Assembly (NCBI GenBank): GCA_016190585.1
Contig: JACPQH010000096.1
Location: forward strand, 1-33,381
DNA length: 33,381 bases
From: Chloroflexota bacterium
GTDB lineage: Bacteria; Chloroflexota; Dehalococcoidia; Dehalococcoidales; RBG-16-60-22
Direction of reading: 5' to 3'
The notes under the pieces were generated by a model that did not search any database, was not told the DNA's origin, and was given only the letters and a program-made list of their open reading frames with translations. Shown here one piece after another: positions 24,885 to 30,935 of this stretch. The position numbers were made by a program, and so were the translations under genes. Each line of letters begins with the position of its first letter. Positions within the stretch are counted from its first letter, which is position 1.

Positions 24885-26033
24885 GTGAATATCTTGGCGC
24901 CGGAATTCAAGCTGACGGAGAGGCACTACCAGTATCTCTTTGACAACGCCAATGACGCTATCTGGGTGCATGACCTGGAGGGCGATATCATGGTCGCCAA
25001 CACGGCCTGCGAGCATCTCACCGGCTACAGCGTCAAGGAGCTCATCGGCACGAATGTCTCGCGCTTCCTCACCCGGGAATACCTGAACAAAGCGCGCGAG
25101 ATCAAGCGCAAGCTTCTTGCTTTCGAACCTTTCGAACAGCCCTACGAAAACCTGCTCGTCAGGAAAGACGGGACGGTCGGCGTGATGAACCTGTCTACCA
25201 GCCTGTTCGTCAGCGACGGCGAAATCCGCGGCATGCAGAACATCGGGCGCGACATCACCGAGGAAAAGCGCTTGCAGAGGAATCTCCGCGCCTACGCTGA
25301 TCACCTGCGCCAGACCCAGAAGCTGGATGAGCTCGGTGAGATGGCCACCTCCGTGGCGCACGGTATCAACAATCCCCTGGCCGGCGTCCTGGTATACAAC
25401 AAGCTCATTTCGGAAATAATCGCCAGGGCGCTGGCCGGCCGGGACGACGAGCTGGCTGTCGTCGGCAAGGACATCCTGGACAAGCTGAAGAAGATCGAGG
25501 CGGCGGTGACCCACTGCACCCATATCGCCAGCGGCTTGCTTGATTTCGCCAAACAGTCCGAGCCGACGCCGGGCCCGGTGACGCTGCGCCGCGTCGTCGA
25601 CCAGGCCCTCTCCCTGGTGGGCAACCAGGCGAAGCTGAACAATGTCGTCGTTACCCGGGAGGAGAATGATGTCCCGCCGGTCGTTGCCGACTTACGCCAG
25701 CTTGAGCAGGTCGTGGTCAACCTGATTATGAACGCCATCCAGGCCATGCCCCGCGGCGGGCAGCTCGTCATCCGGAGCTATCGTGAAGGCAAGTGGGCCA
25801 AACTCAGCGTACAGGATACCGGTTTCGGCATCAGCCCGGAGAACCTGGAGAAGATGTTCACGCCCTTCTTCACGACCAAGGCGCGGGGCACCGGGCTCGG
25901 CCTGGCGATTTCGTACGGCATCATTGAGCGGCACGGCGGCAAGATCGAGGTACGCAGCGAGGTGGGGCGGGGCAGCAACTTTACCATCATGCTCCCCCTG
26001 CCGCAGGTCAACGTTCCCCAGGATGCCAGGTAG
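24885..26033 (+). CDS. Soluble PAS-domain histidine kinase, likely partner of REC-Acs
   Basis: A 382-residue cytosolic sensor kinase with no membrane segment. An N-terminal PAS domain (residues 12-125) ends in GRDITEEKR. The HisKA dimerisation helix has H159 in ATSVAHGINNPL, where most kinases have HE or HD. The HATPase domain has an N box (NLIMNAIQAM), G1 (DTGFGIS), F box (FTPFFTTK) and G2 (GTGLGLA). There is no linked transcriptional response regulator. The nearest receiver is fused to the divergent acetyl-CoA synthetase, the obvious candidate substrate. GTG 24885 lacks a ribosome site; TTG 24894 has GGGGTG 6 nt upstream and may be the real start. The ligand sensed by PAS is unknown. Confidence 0.88.
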   Translation: MNILAPEFKLTERHYQYLFDNANDAIWVHDLEGDIMVANTACEHLTGYSVKELIGTNVSRFLTREYLNKAREIKRKLLAFEPFEQPYENLLVRKDGTVGVMNLSTSLFVSDGEIRGMQNIGRDITEEKRLQRNLRAYADHLRQTQKLDELGEMATSVAHGINNPLAGVLVYNKLISEIIARALAGRDDELAVVGKDILDKLKKIEAAVTHCTHIASGLLDFAKQSEPTPGPVTLRRVVDQALSLVGNQAKLNNVVVTREENDVPPVVADLRQLEQVVVNLIMNAIQAMPRGGQLVIRSYREGKWAKLSVQDTGFGISPENLEKMFTPFFTTKARGTGLGLAISYGIIERHGGKIEVRSEVGRGSNFTIMLPLPQVNVPQDAR

Positions 26034-26495
26034 GCCAGGTCGAGTATCGCGCTCCCCGGTCCTTTGACGGCAGACCGGCGCCTCCCGGACTGACGGGACA
26101 CAGCCGCAATGCGGACCCCCGGTCGCCGGGGTCTCCCCTGCTTCCCGCCGGAAGTTAGTCTTAGCCGAAAGAACTAATCCTTTCCCAGCGTCAGTCCGCG
26201 CTGCCGCGTTCAAGAACCAGGGGAGTACTAGGTAGGTACTTTGCCTGACCCCCGTCTTTCATCCCTTTCGGGGATATTAAAGCGTCCTCGGCGGAGTTAG
26301 ATTAGGTTTGTTATTAAAAAAAATGAGCCCTCCCATCGGCGGTGCAGGCTTCCGGGGGGCTCAGGCGCCGGGGATACCGGGCACCCAAGGGTATTCTATA
26401 CCCGGGCCAGCCCCCGGCACAAGGGGGTGAGAGTATGACAGGTTTCGACTGACGCCAGAGGCCCTGACAAGAGTAATAAAAAGGAGAGAACAGAA
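26034..26495. other. 462-nt leader/intergenic region upstream of the secreted-protein operon
   Basis: No gene of convincing size is seen. The region contains several hairpins: the terminator-like element at 26316-26362, GGGTAT-TCT-ATACCC (26389-26394/26398-26403), and CCCCC/GGGGG pairing around 26410-26427. It ends with AAAAGGAGAG before the GTG at 26496. The long structured leader suggests post-transcriptional control. I could not match it to a known riboswitch class. Confidence 0.5.
26316..26362 (-). terminator. Terminator-like hairpin oriented on the - strand
   Basis: On the - strand GAGCCCCCC (26362-26354) pairs with GGAGGGCTC (26333-26325), and eight T follow at once (26323-26316). No - strand gene ends here, so it would terminate an unannotated - strand RNA from the leader of the secreted operon. 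Alternatively it may act only as a + strand leader structure. Confidence 0.5.
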
Positions 26496-27542
26496 GTGAA
26501 AAAGATTGCCATTACCTTACTGACCCTGGTGCTGGCCCTGTCTCTGGCCGTGCCGGCGATGGCCGCGGATGTCGACACCTCGGTACAGGTACTCTCCGGG
26601 AACGGCAACCCGCCTATCATCAAGGCCAAGTGGGAAGCCCCCGATACCGGCGACCCCAACCACACCAGCGCGGGCACCCAGATCTTAGCCTCCGGGCAAT
26701 TTGAGGTCAATGTCCCGCTCAGGTTCTACGCGGTTGTCACCGATCCCGAGGGCAAAGCCAACATCCGCGATGTCTATGCCGATGTTTATCATCCCCTGGA
26801 ATCCCCTGAGGCCGGCTCTTTCAAGTTCCAGGTAAAGCTGGCCCCGCTGGGCCATGACGCCGCCCTGGCGGCCTTCGAGGTCGCCGTGGCCGAAGGCCTG
26901 ATTTTCTTCAACAGCCCCTACGACGAGGCCGAGACGCGGCACGAACTGGAGCAGAGCCTGGCCGATGTCTACTACGGCGAGTGGTACCTGGAATATCACC
27001 AGCCGTGGGGCTTCTACGTGACGACCATCAGGGCTTTTGATAACCAGAACAACGAGACCACCTTCTCCAACCACTTCCTCTATGTCCAGCTCACGGCCGC
27101 CGAGTTCGATTTCAACGCCCTGAACTACGGCACCGTCGAGGTCTCGTCGAACAAGGTGGTCGGCGGCGACAAGATATTCCAGAGCCCTATCGGCGCCGCG
27201 CCGTCACCGAACCCGGCCACCGTACGCAATATCGGCAACTCCTGGGGGAAGATTACGGTGAAGCAGGATGATATGGGCTTCGGGCAGACGGTGGGCCAGG
27301 TACCGCCGTGGAACGTCGAGTATGACGCCCGCCTGAGCGCGACCGGGGTGAACATCGTCTACAACCCGGCAGTCGCTAAAGGCGGCAACCTCGCCGGGGC
27401 GGCGGCTAATACGCTGCCCGATATCCTCAAGAACTGCAACACCGAAAAGCTCGATTTCTCCATCCATGTGAAGAAAGCCACAGCAGGTATCTATACCGGT
27501 AAGATGATTCTCGGCTTCCTGTTCGAGCCCTTCGGGCCCTAG
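26496..27542 (+). CDS. Secreted protein with two beta-rich domains, function unknown
   Basis: A 348-residue exported protein. The signal peptide covers residues 1-23 (MKK start, hydrophobic core, cleavage after AMA). The mature part lacks membrane segments. An N-terminal domain (about 25-195) is rich in aromatic beta strands. A C-terminal domain (about 200-345), starting near FDFNALNYGTVEV, has the pattern NPATVRNIGNSWG and later TAGIYTGKMILGF, resembling the layout of the small secreted protein at 28897. GTG start behind AAAAGGAGAG. A strong terminator follows, suggesting this is the abundant product of the operon. I do not recognise the family with certainty; an S-layer, adhesin or TasA/WxL-like surface role is possible. 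Confidence 0.8.
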   Translation: MKKIAITLLTLVLALSLAVPAMAADVDTSVQVLSGNGNPPIIKAKWEAPDTGDPNHTSAGTQILASGQFEVNVPLRFYAVVTDPEGKANIRDVYADVYHPLESPEAGSFKFQVKLAPLGHDAALAAFEVAVAEGLIFFNSPYDEAETRHELEQSLADVYYGEWYLEYHQPWGFYVTTIRAFDNQNNETTFSNHFLYVQLTAAEFDFNALNYGTVEVSSNKVVGGDKIFQSPIGAAPSPNPATVRNIGNSWGKITVKQDDMGFGQTVGQVPPWNVEYDARLSATGVNIVYNPAVAKGGNLAGAAANTLPDILKNCNTEKLDFSIHVKKATAGIYTGKMILGFLFEPFGP

Positions 27543-27552
27543 TCCTGAACCG

Positions 27553-27584
27553 GGGGTGCTGCCGTGAGGCAGCACCCCTCTTTT
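27553..27584 (+). terminator. Intrinsic terminator inside the secreted-protein operon
   Basis: An 11-bp perfect stem, GGGGTGCTGCC (27553-27563) with GGCAGCACCCC (27568-27578) around a GTGA loop, is followed by TCTTTT. It lies 10 nt after the first secreted gene's stop and 30 nt before the next gene, so read-through should set a lower level for the downstream anchors. Confidence 0.75.
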
Positions 27585-27613
27585 CCTTGACGAATGACTG
27601 ACGGAGGTAGGTG

Positions 27614-28825
27614 ATGAGCAAATTGCTGACGAGGGTGGGCGGTCTAATTCTGGGGCTGCTGATGCTGTGGTATCTCTTACCGGCTCCGGTCAGCGCCCTG
27701 GGGCTCGGGGTGGCCCCGCCCCAGATAACCATTATCGATGCCGTCAGCGGCCAGGTCTATGAAGAGAATTTCGCCGTCTACAACACCGATGAACTGGAAG
27801 GCGACTACGCTCTGAGCACGGAGGGTGATATCGCGGACTGGGTCAGCTTCTACCGCCTGGAGGACCCGGCCACGCCCGTCGAAACGATATCTATCTCGGC
27901 CAAGACCTACGCCTGGGTGAAAGCGAAGTTCAGCATACCCCAGGAGGCCTCGGAGCCCGAGTATGAAGGCGTGATGTACGTCACCGGGGAAGAGATGGAA
28001 ACCGGGGGCCAGGAAAACATGGTGAACACGGTCAGCGTGCAGCTCCCCATCAAGGTGAAGATAGAGCTGGCCGGGACGGTGCCGGCCGAGGGAGAAGTCA
28101 CCGCTATCAACCTGGATAACCGCGAGGCCGGGATGCCGCTCAGCCTGGAGATCAGCTTCAATAATACCGGCACCGTCTGGGCGCGCCCCAGGATAAGCAT
28201 GGACATACTCAGCGGCGGCCGGACCGTCACCAACATCACCCACAACCAGACCCGCGTGGAGACCGGCAAGCAGCAGACCATCAAGCTCCAGTGGAACACG
28301 GCGGGCATGAAAGAAGGCGTGTACGTCGCCGACATCCAGGTCGCTCTGGGCAGCAAGGTTATCGAGAAGAAGAAGCTCGAGTTTACCCTCCTGCCTCCCG
28401 TTGCGCTGACCGGGGTAAGGCGCGGCGAGCTGATGAGCCTGAGCACCGACAGCACGCCGGGGCTGGGTGACACCGCCAAACTCCAGGCCCTTTTTATCAA
28501 CTTCAGCCGCGACCCGCTGCGAGTCAAGTTCATCGGCGAGGTCTACCTGAACGGCAAACAGGTGGACACCGTCGAGAGCGAGGAAGTCACCATCATGGCA
28601 GGGGTCAAACAGAAGATTGATTCCTTTGTAACGGTGGCCGAGGCGGGGCAGTACGAGGTGAAGGGCTACGTGGACTATGGAGGCGAGAGGACCGATGCCA
28701 TGAGCGTCTCTTTCAGCGTGGCCGGGCAGGGATTGGGCCAGAAAAGCATCCTGCTCCTCGTCCTGGGGCTGGTGGGCGTTTCGGGCGCAGGCGCGTTCGT
28801 CTGGGTGCTGCGGCGGCGGCGTTAG
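27614..28825 (+). CDS. Secreted Ig-like protein with C-terminal membrane anchor
   Basis: A 403-residue protein. Signal peptide residues 1-28 (cleavage after VSA). The mature protein begins LGLGVAPPQ and runs through repeated beta-sandwich-like segments to about residue 370. A single C-terminal hydrophobic helix (about 377-398) ends in RRRR, a stop-transfer tail placing the bulk outside the membrane. The opening GLGVAPP resembles GFGVSPS at the mature start of the fourth gene, so these two may share a chaperone-like first domain, as in DUF916/WxL-associated proteins. I chose ATG 27614 over GTG 27611 because GGAGG at 27603-27607 is better spaced. Likely a membrane-tethered partner of the soluble secreted proteins. 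Confidence 0.78.
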   Translation: MSKLLTRVGGLILGLLMLWYLLPAPVSALGLGVAPPQITIIDAVSGQVYEENFAVYNTDELEGDYALSTEGDIADWVSFYRLEDPATPVETISISAKTYAWVKAKFSIPQEASEPEYEGVMYVTGEEMETGGQENMVNTVSVQLPIKVKIELAGTVPAEGEVTAINLDNREAGMPLSLEISFNNTGTVWARPRISMDILSGGRTVTNITHNQTRVETGKQQTIKLQWNTAGMKEGVYVADIQVALGSKVIEKKKLEFTLLPPVALTGVRRGELMSLSTDSTPGLGDTAKLQALFINFSRDPLRVKFIGEVYLNGKQVDTVESEEVTIMAGVKQKIDSFVTVAEAGQYEVKGYVDYGGERTDAMSVSFSVAGQGLGQKSILLLVLGLVGVSGAGAFVWVLRRRR

Positions 28826-28896
28826 GCGGGGCCATGTGTTCCCGGGAAAATAGTCTCTTTTACGGTGACAGGAAATATTAACCAGGGAGAAAGGTG

Positions 28897-29325
28897 ATGA
28901 GAAAGCTATTGGTTCTGTTATTCACAGCGATACTGTTGCTGGCGATACCGCTGCCGGCCTACGCCGCCCCGGTTGCCGGCAACCCGGTGACCCTGCAGGT
29001 GGAGGTGGCGGCCGATGTGATATCCATCGATGTCACGCCGGCCAACCTCAGTTTCGGCCGGCTGACCCCCGGCGAGACCTCGCCCGCCCAGGTCATCACC
29101 ATCGCCAACAACAGCTCCCGGGCGGTGGACCTGACCGCGACGGCGACACCGGCTTTCTGGTCGGAGAATCTCAAGATGGATAACCTGGCGCTGGCGGCGT
29201 GGGGGGTGACCGAAGCCATCACCCTGGCTAACGGCGCGACCCGGGATGCCAGCCTGACGATTACCATTCCGGATGGCACCACGGACGGCCTGCTGAATGG
29301 CTCACTTACCATCTGGGCGGAGTAG
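28897..29325 (+). CDS. Small secreted beta-sandwich protein
   Basis: A 142-residue exported protein with signal peptide residues 1-23 (cleavage after AYA). The mature domain of about 119 residues has the pattern SIDVTPANLSFGRLTPGE, then VITIANNSSRAVDLT, then LTITIPDGTTDGLLNGSLTIWAE, typical of an Ig-like or fibronectin-like sandwich. It has no membrane anchor and no Cys. Its layout parallels the C-terminal half of the 348-residue protein of the same operon. ATG 28897 is favoured over GTG 28894 because of GGGAG 7 nt upstream. Function unknown; a structural subunit or ligand of the anchored proteins is plausible. Confidence 0.78.
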   Translation: MRKLLVLLFTAILLLAIPLPAYAAPVAGNPVTLQVEVAADVISIDVTPANLSFGRLTPGETSPAQVITIANNSSRAVDLTATATPAFWSENLKMDNLALAAWGVTEAITLANGATRDASLTITIPDGTTDGLLNGSLTIWAE

Positions 29326-29344
29326 CCGGAAGAGGCGGTGAATC

Positions 29345-29827
29345 TTGTACCGGCGGTTGTTAGCAGCTCTGGCCGCTTTCCTGGCGCTGTGCCTTGCCGT
29401 ACCGGTCCAGGCAGCCGGCTTCGGTGTTAGTCCCAGCCGGATCGAGCTGAAGGTCCCGGCCGGCGGGCAGGCATCGGTTGAATTCAAGCTCTACGACTTC
29501 TCCGGCGATGTCCTAATTAGCGCCGAGGACATCCCGCTGCGTATCAGCCCCGGTCTGGTCAGGGTATCGCCGGAAAACAACCGGGTTGCCGTGACCTTCT
29601 ACGGCGATGGTTCGGCGGTAACCCGGGTTTACGAGGGGAAAATCCTGTTTCTGGCGGCGGGCGGTACCCGGCCGATCAACATGGGCGTCAAGGTGAAGGC
29701 CAGGGTGATAAACGCGGCGGAAGGCGGCGTCAGCCCCGGGCATATCTGGCTTTTCACTCTGGCGGGCGCCTTGCTGCTCGGTTGCGGAATGTTCCTGGTC
29801 AGAAGATATCGGTACCTGCTGAGATGA
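29345..29827 (+). CDS. Secreted Ig-like domain protein with C-terminal membrane anchor
   Basis: A 160-residue protein with signal peptide residues 1-23 (cleavage after VQA). A single domain (24-127) starts AGFGVSPSRIEL, with a Pro/Gly-rich strand layout reminiscent of PapD-like or MSP-type Ig folds. A C-terminal hydrophobic helix (about 134-153) ends in RRYRYLLR. The start is TTG 29345, behind GAGGCGGTG. It is the second anchored member of the operon and a short relative of the 403-residue protein. Its 3' end overlaps the end of the convergent response-regulator gene by 29 nt. Function unknown. Confidence 0.75.
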   Translation: MYRRLLAALAAFLALCLAVPVQAAGFGVSPSRIELKVPAGGQASVEFKLYDFSGDVLISAEDIPLRISPGLVRVSPENNRVAVTFYGDGSAVTRVYEGKILFLAAGGTRPINMGVKVKARVINAAEGGVSPGHIWLFTLAGALLLGCGMFLVRRYRYLLR

Positions 29828-30524
29828 GATGACTACCGGTGCGGGCTGCCCCCCACGTCAGCGCTACGGTCAGGGCAAACAAGCCGGCCCGGCTGGCCAG
29901 GGCGGCAGCATGTCCCCGGTTTTTCGCCCGGATCTTCTCCATGATTGTCCTCATGTGGGACTTCACGGTGGCTTCGCTGAGAAAGAGCCTGCCGGCGATC
30001 TCCTTGTTCGTCATACCCTCGGCGACGAGGTTCAGCACCTGCCTCTGCCGGCCGCTCAAAGGGGCCAGGTCGCCCTCTTTGCGCGTGCCGTTGCTGCGCC
30101 GCAGCGCCTCGGCGATCTTGACCGCCATGGTGTAGGAGAGGATGACCTGCCCGGTGGCGATGGTACGCATGGCCTCCACCAGTGCTTTGTGGCCCGTCTC
30201 GCGGGACAGGTAGCCCCGGGCCCCGGCCTCGAGCGCCCTCAGGACATCCCCGTCCTCCTCGCTGCCCGTGAGCACCAGGGACTTGTATCTTGCCAGGATT
30301 TCCCGGTGCGGCCGGCTGATTTTTCCGTTGCCGTTAAGTATCGTATAGTCAACGACCAGCACGTCCGGCCTCAGCTCATCGGTCAGCGATATCAGTTCCG
30401 GGCTGTCGGTGGCCTGACCGCACAGGCTGAATTCCGGGAACGACAGCAGGGTATAAGCCAGTCCCCGGAGGAAAATCACGTGGCTGTCGGCTAGCAAGAC
30501 CTTGATGGCGCCGTTTCCGGGCAC
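29799..30524 (-). CDS. NarL/LuxR-type response regulator with atypical receiver
   Basis: A 241-residue transcription factor. The receiver (residues 7-120) has phospho-acceptor D59 (VVVDYTIL) and T85 in LVLTGSEE. The usual acidic pair is D13-S14 and the conserved Lys is R108 (GYLSRETG), so phosphorylation may be weakened or replaced by another signal. The LuxR helix-turn-helix (about 152-210) is intact: LSGRQRQVLNLVAEGMTNKEIAGRLFLSEATVKSHMRTI. A hydrophobic tail of about 30 residues follows. No kinase is adjacent. It converges on the secreted-protein operon and overlaps its last gene by 29 nt, so it is a candidate regulator of that operon. Confidence 0.88.
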   Translation of the reverse strand: MPGNGAIKVLLADSHVIFLRGLAYTLLSFPEFSLCGQATDSPELISLTDELRPDVLVVDYTILNGNGKISRPHREILARYKSLVLTGSEEDGDVLRALEAGARGYLSRETGHKALVEAMRTIATGQVILSYTMAVKIAEALRRSNGTRKEGDLAPLSGRQRQVLNLVAEGMTNKEIAGRLFLSEATVKSHMRTIMEKIRAKNRGHAAALASRAGLFALTVALTWGAARTGSHLISAGTDIF

Positions 30525-30546
30525 GTTTCACCCTGAAATTTATTTG

Positions 30547-30566
30547 GGTACCTGGTTCCCAGTACC
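30547..30566. promoter_or_regulatory. Inverted repeat upstream of the response-regulator gene
   Basis: GGTA-C-CTGG-TTC-CCAG-TACC is an imperfect palindrome (one bulged base) 23 nt upstream of the regulator start. A further palindrome, CCCAA-GT-TTGGG, lies at 30644-30655. NarL-type proteins often bind such sites, so autoregulation is possible. No confident -35/-10 pair was found for the - strand. Confidence 0.35.
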
Positions 30567-30731
30567 TGCTTCCTACCTGAATTCTATCCGTTTGCGGTTT
30601 GACTTAGAAGATATACTTTACCTAAATTATGAAGAGAGTGTTACCCAAGTTTGGGAGGACGGCGTTTCGTTCAGTACGTGATTACCTAACAGGGTATTGA
30701 CAGCCGGCAATCCCGGCCTGGGCGCGCATTA

Positions 30732-30935
30732 TTAATGCTGCCTGACCTCTATCGCCGCGAAGGGGCAAGCGCGGGCGCAGTCGCCGCAGCCGCGGCACAG
30801 GCTGGGGTCCGGCATGGGCGGCTCCCCCGGCGATTCCTGCCAGATAAGCCGGCGCCGGCAGGCCGCGGCCGCCGCGCAGACCCCGCACCACCCCGGCTGG
30901 CAGAGCTCGAAATCTACCAGCGCCCTCTTTGGCAT
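30732..30935 (-). CDS. Small 2x[4Fe-4S] ferredoxin-type protein
   Basis: A 67-residue protein with eight Cys in two sets: C12, C17, C20, C26 (C-x4-C-x2-C-x5-C, in LCQPGWCGVC and following) and C47, C50, C53, C57 (CRGCGDCARACP, a classical [4Fe-4S] motif). The first set, with the PGWC element and long insert, is not the standard ferredoxin spacing and resembles the N-terminal Fe-S module of ABCE1-like proteins. Its start overlaps the end of the upstream FAD/Fe-S oxidoreductase by 22 nt, so it is probably translated with it and carries electrons for it. Confidence 0.8.
   Translation of the reverse strand: MPKRALVDFELCQPGWCGVCAAAAACRRRLIWQESPGEPPMPDPSLCRGCGDCARACPFAAIEVRQH

Noticed and set aside
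26425..26495. GGGGGTGAGAGTATGACAGGTTTCGAC resembles the 5' end of tmRNA
   Set aside because: There is no matching 3' acceptor half or tag-peptide frame, and a protein gene with its ribosome site begins only about 70 nt later.
30629..30700. 23-residue + strand frame behind a TTGACT-N18-TAAATT promoter-like sequence
   Set aside because: No ribosome site, no recognisable peptide, and it would run antisense toward the ferredoxin gene; promoter-like matches in this AT-richer gap are expected by chance.
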